DNA of 30,650 bases from Halieaceae bacterium (lineage in GTDB: Bacteria > Pseudomonadota > Gammaproteobacteria > Pseudomonadales > Halieaceae). The translations under genes and the position numbers were made by a program. The notes under the pieces were generated by a model. The model was given only the letters and a program-made list of their open reading frames with translations, did not search any database and was not told where the DNA came from. Shown here piece after piece: positions 22,969 to 30,650 of the stretch. How positions within the stretch are numbered: position 1 is the first letter of the stretch; each line of letters opens with the position of its first letter. The stretch lies in assembly GCA_902518075.1 (NCBI GenBank), contig CABYEX010000018.1:1-30650 (forward strand), read 5' to 3'.

Positions 22969-23737
22969 AGCCAGTGACACCGTCGTCTGGGAGTTGAACG
23001 AACTCCTTGCTGCTGATCGCCGCGCCAAAGCCTTCAGTGAAGCCTCAGCTGCCGGGGATTTCTCGGCGCGCCCGATGGGCTTTGAGGAAGCACATTGGCA
23101 GCAGATCAGCAGTGAGACCGAGGCCGCGGAGCATGAGAGTGACTTCGAATCGGCCGAAGAGGCTAACTTAGGGGACGGTGAAACGGCGGCTGCCGACGAG
23201 GCAGAGGGGGAAGAACAGGAAGAAATTGATATTGATCAGCTGCTCGAGGACAAATTTCAGGAGGGCGTCGCAGAGGGTATCAGGCAGTCCAATCTTGAGA
23301 GCCAGCAGCGGGAAGCACTTGCCGAGCGTTTCTTTGAGGCGATTCAGGCTCAGATGGACGCGCTCCCAAGGATCTGGCCTGTGGTCACAGATCTGTCACT
23401 CGACGTCGCCAAAACCGTTTGTTTGCAGTCGCTCAGAGTGGATGAACAAGTATTTCGGGCGTATCTCAATACGGCTTTGGAGAAGATAGAATTCCCGGAA
23501 AGCGTACCGGTGGAAATAAAAGTGTCAGCCTCGATGGCAGCAGTGGTGCCAGAGCAGCAGCTCTCCGAACTGCTGGCTGACCGACCCGTTTCTTTGACGG
23601 TCGATCCGGACCTGAAAGACGGAGATATCTCTGTTCAGTATGACCATCTGGTCATTGATAGACTGCTCGAATGCGAATTCGATCAGCTGCGTGAACAACT
23701 GGTAGCGCAGTTCCCTGATGCTTTGCTTGATTCATGA
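22955..23737 (+). CDS. fliH: Flagellar export ATPase regulator FliH
   Basis: FliH dimers bind FliI, hold the ATPase in check and bring it to the export gate and C ring. The chosen ATG (22955) gives 260 residues; the open frame extends further upstream only inside fliG. The N-terminal part is very acidic (about 45-95, EEANLGDGETAAADEAEGEE), followed by FQEGVAEGIRQSNLESQQREALAERFF. The C-terminal half has the YscL/FliH-type domain (VAKTVCLQSLRVDEQVFRAYLNTALEKI, DLKDGDISVQYDHLVIDRLLECEFDQLREQL). It overlaps both fliG and fliI (ATGA). Confidence 0.93.
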   Translation: MTLSKASDTVVWELNELLAADRRAKAFSEASAAGDFSARPMGFEEAHWQQISSETEAAEHESDFESAEEANLGDGETAAADEAEGEEQEEIDIDQLLEDKFQEGVAEGIRQSNLESQQREALAERFFEAIQAQMDALPRIWPVVTDLSLDVAKTVCLQSLRVDEQVFRAYLNTALEKIEFPESVPVEIKVSASMAAVVPEQQLSELLADRPVSLTVDPDLKDGDISVQYDHLVIDRLLECEFDQLREQLVAQFPDALLDS

Positions 23738-25089
23738 ACCCGAGCCCCGACACTATTGAACAGCTGCGGGCGGACCGAAGTTGGCCTCAGTTGGCTGCGC
23801 CAGATGCTTGGACATGGGCCAAGATCAGGCATGTCTCGGGTCATGTTGTGGAGTGTGACGGACTCCAGGCACCCTTGGGTGCCATGTGCGAAATCGAGAC
23901 GGATATCCCTGGGGCACCCAACGTACCCGCCGAGGTAGTGGCTTTCTCTGACCAAACCCTAAAATTGATCCCTTTTTCAGAAACTGTGGGGGTGTCGCGA
24001 GAGAGCCGGATTCGCTTGGTCAATCGCCGTGTTGGTCTGCCAGTCGGCGCACATTTACTTGGCAGGGTAATAGACCCTCTGGGCAATCCGCTGGACGACA
24101 AGCCGCTCATACATCCACGATTTGTGTCTAATTTCTATGGCCGGAGTATCCCGGCACTGCATCGCCAACCGGTATCGACGCCCATGGATGTTGGCGTGCG
24201 CGCGGTTAATGGTGTTTTGACGCTTGCCAAAGGACAACGTATTGGCCTGATAGCCGGTTCTGGCGTAGGTAAGAGCACGCTGCTGGGCATGATGACCCGT
24301 CACACTGTTGCTGAGGTTGTGGTGCTGGCACTCATCGGCGAGCGCGGCCGAGAGGCAGGTGAGTTCCTTGCCGAAAGTCTCGGGCCCGAGGGTTTGCGGA
24401 AGTCTGTAGTGATCTTAGCCACCTCTGACTGCACGTCCGTTATGCGACGTCAGGCGGCTGAAGTGGCGCACTTGGTGGCGGAATATTTTCGCGATCAAGG
24501 AAGTGATGTGTTGCTTCTTTGCGACAGTCTCACCCGAATTGCGCATGCCCAAAGGGAGATTGGTCTTGCCACCGGGGAGCCGCCCACAAATAAGGGCTAC
24601 CCACCCTCGGTTTTCAGTGATTTGCCAAAGCTGGTGGAGCGTGGCGGTCCCGGCGATGGCGCAGGCACGATTACCAGCGTGTATACCGTGCTGTCTGAGC
24701 ACGATGAGGGAATGGACCCTATCGTTGAGGTGGCTCGTGCCTCACTTGACGGACAAATTATGCTGTCCAGGGAGCTGGCAGATACCGGGCTCTATCCGGC
24801 TATCAATTTGCGCGGCTCGATATCAAGATTAGCGTCCAAGGTGCTCGGTGCGCATGAAATCAAGATGGCGACCGAATTCCGGCGTCTTTGGTCTCTGTAT
24901 GAGTCAAATAGAGATCTGATTATGGTGGGGGCTTATGAGCAGGGCACTGACCCGGAGCTCGACAAAGCCATTGCGATCAGGCCTATGATGCTGGAATTTC
25001 TCCGACAGGGAGCGACCGAGGCATGCTCGATGGAGCAGGCGACCGCCGCCATGGCGCAGATTATCGCGCGAGGTCAGCATGGCCACTAA
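23734..25089 (+). CDS. fliI: Flagellum-specific export ATPase FliI
   Basis: FliI is the hexameric ATPase of the flagellar type III export apparatus. It has 451 residues. Walker A is AGSGVGKS (174-181), GERGREAGEF at 202-211 holds the catalytic Glu, and Walker B lies in DVLLLCDSLTRIAHAQREIGLA. GEPPTNKGYPPSVFSDLPKLVERGG and the C-terminal YPAINLRGSISRL are the family signatures of F1-beta-like export ATPases. Start ATG overlaps the fliH stop. The last 11 bases overlap fliJ. Confidence 0.97.
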   Translation: MNPSPDTIEQLRADRSWPQLAAPDAWTWAKIRHVSGHVVECDGLQAPLGAMCEIETDIPGAPNVPAEVVAFSDQTLKLIPFSETVGVSRESRIRLVNRRVGLPVGAHLLGRVIDPLGNPLDDKPLIHPRFVSNFYGRSIPALHRQPVSTPMDVGVRAVNGVLTLAKGQRIGLIAGSGVGKSTLLGMMTRHTVAEVVVLALIGERGREAGEFLAESLGPEGLRKSVVILATSDCTSVMRRQAAEVAHLVAEYFRDQGSDVLLLCDSLTRIAHAQREIGLATGEPPTNKGYPPSVFSDLPKLVERGGPGDGAGTITSVYTVLSEHDEGMDPIVEVARASLDGQIMLSRELADTGLYPAINLRGSISRLASKVLGAHEIKMATEFRRLWSLYESNRDLIMVGAYEQGTDPELDKAIAIRPMMLEFLRQGATEACSMEQATAAMAQIIARGQHGH

Positions 25090-25525
25090 GTGGGACCCCC
25101 TAGTGCTAAAATACCAGCGACAATATCAGCAGGAATTAGGGCGACTGGCTGAGCTAAGACGGCACCTTAAGGAGACTGAGTCCAACCGCGACAAAGTAGC
25201 CGAGCGTCAGACGCACTTCCGACGCCAGCTTCATACCAATACTCTCCGGGAGATCGACGACTGGCGCGTTATGAAGTCCTTTCTCGAAGACCTCGATATA
25301 TTGCGGAACAACTGTGAAGGACAGCTTATTGAGGTCAGGGAGCTGATTGGTCGCGCGCAGGAGCAAAACCAGCGCACTGCTCAGGTTCTGCAAAAATATG
25401 AGCACCTTCAGCAGCAAACGTTGAACAGCCGTCGAATCCGTCGCGAGCGCCGAGAGACCGATTCTCTCGATGAATGGGCTCTGCAGAGTTACGCTCGATC
25501 GGACTTGGCACGCGACTTGCATTAA
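25079..25525 (+). CDS. fliJ: Flagellar export chaperone FliJ
   Basis: FliJ is a small coiled-coil stalk protein that sits in the FliI ring, like F1-gamma, and helps export. It has 148 residues and is almost wholly helical with heptads (KYQRQYQQELGRLAELRRHLKETE, ALARK-type charged stretches). A hydrophobic core is poor, as expected for FliJ. Sequence conservation in FliJ is low, so position after fliI, length and coiled coil carry the call. The last codons of the gene, LARDLH-stop, are also a perfect -24/-12 promoter for fliK. Confidence 0.9.
   Translation: MATKWDPLVLKYQRQYQQELGRLAELRRHLKETESNRDKVAERQTHFRRQLHTNTLREIDDWRVMKSFLEDLDILRNNCEGQLIEVRELIGRAQEQNQRTAQVLQKYEHLQQQTLNSRRIRRERRETDSLDEWALQSYARSDLARDLH
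25506..25521 (+). promoter_or_regulatory. Consensus-perfect sigma-54 promoter for fliK, inside the end of fliJ
   Basis: TGGCACGCGACTTGCA agrees with the sigma-54 consensus TGGCACG-N4-TTGCA at every position (GG 25507-25508, GC 25519-25520). It lies in the last codons of fliJ, with a predicted start near 25532, about 30 bases before the GTG of fliK. It would allow fliK and the genes behind it to be transcribed apart from fliE-J. Confidence 0.8.
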
Positions 25526-25561
25526 TCACTAGCAGTGAACAATGTGACGAGCGATTGAACT

Positions 25562-27844
25562 GTGGACCCCCAGATCGGAACAGATATAGCCAAGCTGCTA
25601 GGAAACCTAGGAAAATCAACGGTTCCAAGCGGTTCTTCAGCGACTGGCAGTGAGGCCGGCGCAGCATTTAAGCGTGCTATGGCGGCATCTGAGCACGCGC
25701 AGGCAGCTGAAACAGGCGGCAAGGGTTTGCCGGCGGCATCCGCGTCGACCACACCGTCTCGAGAGCCCGCTGATCTTCCAGTTGCCGGTTCTGTAGCGTC
25801 GATGCCTGCAGCCGAGCGTGTTTCGACGACGTCTCTACCCGGATTTGACCTGCATGTGGTGGGGGAGCCTGTCGAACGGCTCGCCGCGATGAAATATGCT
25901 GAGCGAGCAGGCCTGTCTGCCGAGGCATTGGCGCAGCTCTTTCCGGCGACTGACCAGCAGTTGGCAGATCCATCAGGTCAGGGTCGCAGTCTGGCTGACG
26001 CAGTCGCTACTGCGACTGTCGCTTGGCTGGCGAGAATTCAAACTGAAGAATCTGCTGCCACTGAAGCTCTTTCGCCAATAGTCGGTTCTGGGCGCGGTGC
26101 TCAAACATTTGAGGTAGTAGATTCCGCGCAGCGCCTTGAAATCGATGTCGACAGCTTGAATCAGCTCATCGCACCCATGCTTGCGCAGGTGAATGCGGGA
26201 GGTGCCGCAGAAGATGGTAAGCAATCTGTTGATCTGGCGACGCAGATTGGGGCAGGCTTGCAGGCAGTCGTCTCGTCTCGACATGGCGCTGCCCAGTTCA
26301 CAGAAGATAACGATCTACTGACTCGCATTAAAGACGTTGTAACCCCCGCAGTTGCGCAGTGGGTTGCTAGCGGCGGAGCAGACGCCGTGGCTCAAGGTGA
26401 AAACCTTAATACTGAGGGAGCTGTTAAAGAGCTGACCACCCGAATTACACAGCAGATTGCCTCGACTCTGAGCGACTCTCAGGCTAATGCCATTGTGGCT
26501 GCGGCCAATCCGTCTCGCGCTGACTTGACCGCTGAACTTAAGTCCGTGATTGCGACGTGGGTAGCACAATCGCCAATATCGACTGACAACGCCATCCCTG
26601 AGCAATGGGTTCGCGACGTCGCTCAGCGCGTGACGGCGGAAGTTACTCAATGGCGTACAGATGCACAAAGTGTGGATCTCTCCGTGCAGCAGCTGTCGGC
26701 GCAGATAGCACCTGAGCTTTTCAAGGCCTTACAGGCATTTACGGAAAATCCGCTTCGATCTCCAGCGGCTGTAGTTGCGCAGCACCGGTCTGCCAGCACG
26801 ATAGCCACCTTGGCGACTATCCCCGCCATGTTGGAAGGCGCTTCTGAGGCAGAAATAAGCGCCTTGCGCGCCACTGTGGTGTCGCAACCCCAGCCCGTTA
26901 CTTTGGCCTTTGCAGGCGCTCAAACTGACGCTTCTCAACCGGCACCCCAAAGCCTCGCCAGTGCGCTGGCTCAGGTGATGGCGCCCACTTATCAGCCCAT
27001 CGGTGAAGCGGCTGTGCTGCCGCAAGCTGCAACCTTGGATCGATTCGCGCTGCGTGGCGTGAACGTGACGACAGAGGGCAAGACGGAGATCACGAAGACA
27101 GAAGCTACCGTGGCCGCTGATTTAGTGAAGGGCGCCAAGGCCGATCCCGTTATGGCAATGCGTGACCTTGTGAGCGCTCGCAGCCTTGAGCTTGCGCGAC
27201 TGGCCGCTACTTCGGATAAGCCTGCAGTAAGCCCGGCTACCCAACCGACGCCTTTCGCGGGGTTGGCGCAGGGCGATGTTTTTGACGCAGCCGCGGCGCG
27301 TGTTGGAGGCCAGGGCGATCTGTCTTTCAGACAGGCTCTTACTGGATCTGATAGATCAGCTCTCTCCGATGCTGCTCGGTTAAATCAATTTACGCCAAAC
27401 CAGAATCTTGCAGCCCGTGAGTTTGCTGGACGGCAGCTTTCTGAGGCGCTGGGTCAACGTTTGGCGGCCAATATCGCGGCAGGGCACTATCGGCTGACTT
27501 TCAACGTTCATCCGAAGGAGCTTGGTGCGATAGATGTTGTGATGGAAATGCGCGACGGCCGCCTCGATGCACAAATTAATACCAACAACGCGGTTACCAG
27601 AGAACTCTTGGGTGACTCTCTGCCGCGACTTCGCGATGCGCTGCAGCAAAGTGGCGTCAATCTGGCGCACTTGCAGGTAGGGTCAGACACACAGCAGGGC
27701 CAATCTCAGGGCCGTGAGGCGAGCACTAATAATGCCGGTGCCGAGGATCAGGACAAATCGCGCCTGGCCCATGCTGAGTCAGATACCGTATCCGAGGACT
27801 TAGAGCTGGGACTGGATCTGGATTCGATCGATTTTTGGGCATAA
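25562..27844 (+). CDS. fliK: Flagellar hook-length control protein FliK
   Basis: FliK is exported while the hook grows, measures its length and switches the export gate to filament substrates. It has 760 residues, about twice the enteric protein (405 in Salmonella). The first 600 residues are low in complexity, rich in Ala, Ser, Thr, Gln and Val, as in other FliK ruler parts. The C-terminal Flg_hook domain covers about 626-706 (LTFNVHPKELGAIDVVMEM, LPRLRDALQQSGVNLAHLQV). The N-terminus is a GTG start (MDPQIGTDIAKLLGNL) without a good ribosome-binding site; a later start cannot be excluded. It is preceded by a perfect sigma-54 promoter. Confidence 0.9.
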   Translation: MDPQIGTDIAKLLGNLGKSTVPSGSSATGSEAGAAFKRAMAASEHAQAAETGGKGLPAASASTTPSREPADLPVAGSVASMPAAERVSTTSLPGFDLHVVGEPVERLAAMKYAERAGLSAEALAQLFPATDQQLADPSGQGRSLADAVATATVAWLARIQTEESAATEALSPIVGSGRGAQTFEVVDSAQRLEIDVDSLNQLIAPMLAQVNAGGAAEDGKQSVDLATQIGAGLQAVVSSRHGAAQFTEDNDLLTRIKDVVTPAVAQWVASGGADAVAQGENLNTEGAVKELTTRITQQIASTLSDSQANAIVAAANPSRADLTAELKSVIATWVAQSPISTDNAIPEQWVRDVAQRVTAEVTQWRTDAQSVDLSVQQLSAQIAPELFKALQAFTENPLRSPAAVVAQHRSASTIATLATIPAMLEGASEAEISALRATVVSQPQPVTLAFAGAQTDASQPAPQSLASALAQVMAPTYQPIGEAAVLPQAATLDRFALRGVNVTTEGKTEITKTEATVAADLVKGAKADPVMAMRDLVSARSLELARLAATSDKPAVSPATQPTPFAGLAQGDVFDAAAARVGGQGDLSFRQALTGSDRSALSDAARLNQFTPNQNLAAREFAGRQLSEALGQRLAANIAAGHYRLTFNVHPKELGAIDVVMEMRDGRLDAQINTNNAVTRELLGDSLPRLRDALQQSGVNLAHLQVGSDTQQGQSQGREASTNNAGAEDQDKSRLAHAESDTVSEDLELGLDLDSIDFWA

Positions 27845-27880
27845 TGGGAACTGTGCCCCGAATAAGGATGGATAAGCATC

Positions 27881-28468
27881 ATGGCTGACGAAGAATTAGA
27901 AGCGGGTGAAGGCGGAAAAAAATCGCCAATACTGACTTATATCCTGATTGGCGTGGGTGTGATTGTCGCCTTGGCCATTACGATATTGGCGACTATGTAT
28001 TTCGTAGGATATTTCGATCCGGACTCTGCCGAGCGGATCGAAGCGACTGTGCAGCAGCTCGAACTGGACGCAGAAGAAGCGCGAGCCCGCGCGGAAGAGC
28101 TGGCCAAGGGCCCGGACAAGGAGACACTTGATTCTCCAGAACTGACCCGCTTCGAGAATACCTATATGGAAATTGAGCGCCCGCTGGTCGCGAATATCGT
28201 GAATTCCAGAAAGGTGATGCAGGTCAAGGTCGCAATCATGACCCATTATGATGATCGGGTTGTCGCGAATATGGAAAAACACGAGTTTGCCATCCGGTCC
28301 GAAATGTTGGACGTGATGCGCAAGATTGATGAAACCCGCATTTCAGAACCCAATTTCCGGTCTGATCTCGCCGAGCAACTCAAGATAGCGGTGAACTCAG
28401 TGCTTGAGAGATACGAGGATTTTGGCGGCGTGGAAGAGGTCATGTTCACTGAGTTCGTGGTTCAGTGA
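27881..28468 (+). CDS. fliL: Flagellar basal body-associated protein FliL
   Basis: FliL surrounds the stator and stabilises motor torque. It has 195 residues: a short acidic cytoplasmic head (MADEELEAGEGGKKSP), one transmembrane helix at about 18-45 (LIGVGVIVALAITILATMYFVGYF), a coiled segment (ERIEATVQQLELDAEEARARAEELAKG) and the periplasmic FliL domain ending SVLERYEDFGGVEEVMFTEFVVQ, a typical FliL C-terminus. AAGGATGG precedes the ATG at 27881. It lies 36 bp after fliK and 27 bp before fliM; a small hairpin (TGGTTC-AGT-GAACCA, 28458-28472) covers its stop codon. Confidence 0.94.
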   Translation: MADEELEAGEGGKKSPILTYILIGVGVIVALAITILATMYFVGYFDPDSAERIEATVQQLELDAEEARARAEELAKGPDKETLDSPELTRFENTYMEIERPLVANIVNSRKVMQVKVAIMTHYDDRVVANMEKHEFAIRSEMLDVMRKIDETRISEPNFRSDLAEQLKIAVNSVLERYEDFGGVEEVMFTEFVVQ

Positions 28469-28495
28469 ACCAGGTAAGCAGGTGAAATAAGCGTT

Positions 28496-29500
28496 ATGGC
28501 TGAAGATAGCAGCAGACTTTCCGAAGAGGAGCTCAATGCATTGGCCTCCGACGAGGGGTTTGATGATGATTCAGCCTCTCTGATTGACCCTGAGGCTGCC
28601 CTCGGCGCAGAGATTCGCCCCCACAATTTGGTGACAGAAGATACCACTATTGGTATCAATTTGGCTGCGGTGGATATGATCACCGAGCGGTTCACACGTC
28701 ACTTGAGGATGGGGTTGCTCGAGGTACTGCGGACCAGCCCGCGAATTACTGCCGACCGGGTTAAGACGCTCCCATTCTCTGAATATTTGCAAGACTTGAA
28801 GGCACCGCTATCCGTAAATACGGTTCGCTTGTCCGGGCTGCGCGGCACGTCGATGGTGGTCATTGACCCCAACGTGATCTTTGCCTCGCTCGATAACTTT
28901 TTTGGCGGGTTTGGGCGGGGTATTGAGGGGCTACCCCCGGGCCGGATGTTCACCCCAACCGAGACCCGTATTATCAACATTATGCTCGAGGTGGTCTTCG
29001 CCTCCATACATGAAGCCTGGTCTCCGATTATGGAGATTCAGTGCGAGCACGTCGGCTCCGAAATTAATCCGCAGTTTGTGCAAATTGTCGATGAGAACGA
29101 TCTAGTCATTGTCTGCCACCTCGAGGTGGAACTGTCTAACAAGGAGCGCGGCACAATTGATGTGGTTTATCCCTTTGCAACTTTAAAGCCTATTCGTGAC
29201 GTGCTCAGAGGTCGGGTCCAGGATTCCGAAGATCCGTCCGTAGATCATGATGTGTGGGCTCGAGAACTGGCCGGTGCGGCCTCTGACGCCGAGCTCGAAC
29301 ATCGCGTTATTTTGGGCGAGGTCGAAATGACGCTCGGCGACTTCAATAAAATGCAGGTGGGCGATTTATTAGATCTGCGCAAGTTTGATTTGGCGCGCGT
29401 ATTGGTAGACGACATTCCGTTGTTTGAGGCTGAGGTAGGTACTGCAAATGGCTATGCGGCGGCGCGATTGCTTCAGGCCGTTGAGCTGGCAGAGAGCTAG
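28496..29500 (+). CDS. fliM: Flagellar motor switch protein FliM
   Basis: FliM links FliG and FliN in the C ring and binds CheY-P, which reverses rotation. It has 334 residues. The N-terminal CheY-binding peptide reads LSEEELNALASDE (family LSQxEIDALL). The middle domain has RPHNLVTEDTTIGINLAAVDMITERFTRHLRMGLLEVLR, DNFFGGFGRGIEGLPPGRMFTPTETRI and a linker, and the C-terminal SpoA domain carries ILGEVEMTLGDFNKMQVGDLLDL. It is complete. It lies 34 bp before fliN. Confidence 0.97.
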   Translation: MAEDSSRLSEEELNALASDEGFDDDSASLIDPEAALGAEIRPHNLVTEDTTIGINLAAVDMITERFTRHLRMGLLEVLRTSPRITADRVKTLPFSEYLQDLKAPLSVNTVRLSGLRGTSMVVIDPNVIFASLDNFFGGFGRGIEGLPPGRMFTPTETRIINIMLEVVFASIHEAWSPIMEIQCEHVGSEINPQFVQIVDENDLVIVCHLEVELSNKERGTIDVVYPFATLKPIRDVLRGRVQDSEDPSVDHDVWARELAGAASDAELEHRVILGEVEMTLGDFNKMQVGDLLDLRKFDLARVLVDDIPLFEAEVGTANGYAAARLLQAVELAES

Positions 29501-29534
29501 TCAGCATCTGCTCGAACACCGTTAGGAGATATTC

Positions 29535-29870
29535 ATGAGTGAAGAAGAGGAAACTGCTGACGTGTCGCTGGATCAGCTCAGTGAGGATGCTGAGAGCCAG
29601 GGTTTTGACGCCATGGTCAGCGCTGATGTACTCCAGAGTGTTCCCGTTACGCTCTCTGTCGAGGTGGGCCGAACGCGCCTAAAGATTCGCGATTTGCTGA
29701 GACTCAAGCAGGGTAGCGTTATCGAGCTGGAGCGAAACGCTGGCGAGCCTCTGGATCTTCTTGTGAACAATACAGTGGTCGCGCAGGGGGAAGTCGTCCT
29801 GGTCAACGATCGTTACGGTGTAAGGCTCACTCGCATCCTGCCTTCAGAAGACCGCGTCGAAAAGCTCTGA
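29535..29870 (+). CDS. fliN: Flagellar motor switch protein FliN
   Basis: FliN is the main C-ring component and the docking site of FliH/FliI. It has 111 residues. A variable acidic head (about 1-35) precedes the SpoA domain (about 37-108: TLSVEVGRTRLKIRDLLRLKQGSVIELERNAGEPLDLLVN, VVLVNDRYGVRLTRIL), complete and typical. TTAGGAG precedes the ATG. The length, at the short end for FliN, is normal for Pseudomonas-like lineages. Confidence 0.96.
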   Translation: MSEEEETADVSLDQLSEDAESQGFDAMVSADVLQSVPVTLSVEVGRTRLKIRDLLRLKQGSVIELERNAGEPLDLLVNNTVVAQGEVVLVNDRYGVRLTRILPSEDRVEKL

Positions 29871-29886
29871 GTTCCGGTAACAACTT

Positions 29887-30192
29887 GTGGCTGAGGAGCT
29901 GAGTTGGGTCAGGTGGGTGACAGCCCTTTTTGTGGTGGTGGTCGCAATGGCGGTTAGCTTTTGGACACTGCGTCGAGTGCAAGGCTCGAGTCGGAGTTGG
30001 CTACCCATCCGCATTACTGGGCGTGTTCGTCTTAACCGCTCTGCCGAGTTAGTATTGGTAGAAGTCGACAATGAGCGGTTCTTAATTGGTGCAACTCCAG
30101 CTAATATCAACACCATTGCAAAGTGGCCTGCTGATGTGACTGGGAACGACGCACTTGGCCCCCCAGAATCGGCAAGTCGCGGTGCTGATTAG
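29887..30192 (+). CDS. fliO: Flagellar assembly protein FliO
   Basis: FliO is a small membrane protein that helps assemble the FliP ring of the export gate. It has 101 residues: one transmembrane helix (about 9-29, WVTALFVVVVAMAVSFWTL) and a cytoplasmic beta-rich domain (RVRLNRSAELVLVEVDNERFLIGATPANINTIAKW). That is the FliO pattern, with an L/V-rich strand and FLIGxTP. The GTG start at 29887 gives the normal N-terminus; no strong ribosome-binding site is seen. Position between fliN and fliP supports the call. Confidence 0.88.
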   Translation: MAEELSWVRWVTALFVVVVAMAVSFWTLRRVQGSSRSWLPIRITGRVRLNRSAELVLVEVDNERFLIGATPANINTIAKWPADVTGNDALGPPESASRGAD

Positions 30193-30257
30193 GCCAGGCT
30201 GACCCAATACCGCCGCGGGGGCGGGATCGGGACCGGGCCCATGGACTTGGGGGGCTA

Positions 30258-30650
30258 ATGTTCAGACTCTTGCTGCTCTTGCTGGTGTCCTTGTTGGCGT
30301 CTGACGCTGCGGCACAGGGCACTATCCCGATTTTGAGCGCGGTGCAGGGCCAAGCGGGCGAAACCGAATATTCGGTGACCTTGCAGCTACTGGGCTTGAT
30401 GACGGTACTCACCCTGTTACCGTCAATTCTACTGATGATGACCAGCTTTACGCGAATCATCATCGTTTTGTCGCTGCTTAGGCAGGCATTGGGTACCGCT
30501 CAGACCCCACCTAACCAAATCCTGTTAGGCATCGCACTTTTCCTCACCATCTTTATCATGGCGCCCGTATTCACTCAGGTTTACGACGACGCAATCGCAC
30601 CCTACAGTAATGATGAGATGGAGCTGGAGGCAGCGATTGAGGCGGCGCAG
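30258..30650 (+). CDS. fliP: Flagellar export gate protein FliP (N-terminal part, cut by window end)
   Basis: FliP pentamers form the core of the export gate with FliQ and FliR. The frame opens at ATG 30258 after GGGGGG and runs 131 codons to the window end. A signal peptide (MFRLLLLLLVSLLASDAAAQ) is followed by LQLLGLMTVLTLLPSILLMMTSFTRIIIVLSLLRQALGTAQTPPNQILLGIALFLTIFIMAPVF, the conserved FliP membrane core. FliP is one of the few export gate proteins with a cleaved signal peptide. Nothing abnormal is visible in the part present. About 60 GC-rich bases separate it from fliO. Confidence 0.97.
   Translation, partial: MFRLLLLLLVSLLASDAAAQGTIPILSAVQGQAGETEYSVTLQLLGLMTVLTLLPSILLMMTSFTRIIIVLSLLRQALGTAQTPPNQILLGIALFLTIFIMAPVFTQVYDDAIAPYSNDEMELEAAIEAAQ

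Overview
The window is chromosomal DNA of a gammaproteobacterium. The left third follows the gene order of Pseudomonas-type genomes (HAD phosphatase, rppH, ptsP, lgt, thyA, folA). The middle carries a marine-type TtpC/ExbB/ExbD/TonB energy module, and the right third is a polar-flagellum cluster with sigma-54 regulators. This mix suggests a marine, polarly flagellated lineage, perhaps close to the OM60/NOR5 (Halieaceae) group; the placement is inferred from gene content only. I saw no tRNA, rRNA, CRISPR array, transposase or phage gene.

Layout. 1-150: end of a ubiquinone-type FAD hydroxylase. 258-917 (minus): HAD-IB phosphatase. 1078-6035 (plus): tight operon rppH-ptsP-lgt-thyA-folA with TAATG, TAG-GTG and ATGA junctions. 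6210-11751 (plus): seven-gene envelope energisation operon, a DUF3450 coiled-coil protein, TtpC-like fused ExbB, ExbB, two ExbDs, TonB and a TPR protein. It ends at a strong terminator shared with a convergent cold-shock gene (11803-12009). 12211-13677 (minus): pyruvate kinase, preceded by a decayed copy of its own 5' end (about 13859-14011). 14200-15380: three small plus-strand genes (HTH-like unknown, SnoaL-like, ABM-like). 15411-16460 (minus): voltage-gated-type K+ channel. 16528-16863: small secreted protein of unknown function.

16885-30650 (plus): fleQ-like, fleR-like, fliE, F, G, H, I, J, K, L, M, N, O and the start of fliP. These encode the regulators, the MS ring and switch, the export ATPase and its partners, the hook-length ruler and the export gate.

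The main point of interest is flagellar regulation. The FleQ homologue has no N-terminal domain and lacks residues recalled as c-di-GMP contacts. No sensor kinase gene (fleS/flrB) lies between the two regulators. The FleR homologue has a receiver-like domain without an evident phosphoacceptor Asp. Both regulators have a one-residue change in the GAFTGA sigma-54 contact loop. Yet the DNA keeps a near-consensus FleQ box (17998-18011) followed by a -24/-12 promoter (18087-18102) before fleR, and a consensus-perfect -24/-12 promoter (25506-25521) inside the end of fliJ before fliK. The cascade therefore looks simplified but still wired through sigma-54.

Second points are the decayed pyk copy, and the resemblance between the DUF3450 protein and the periplasmic part of the neighbouring TtpC-like channel protein.
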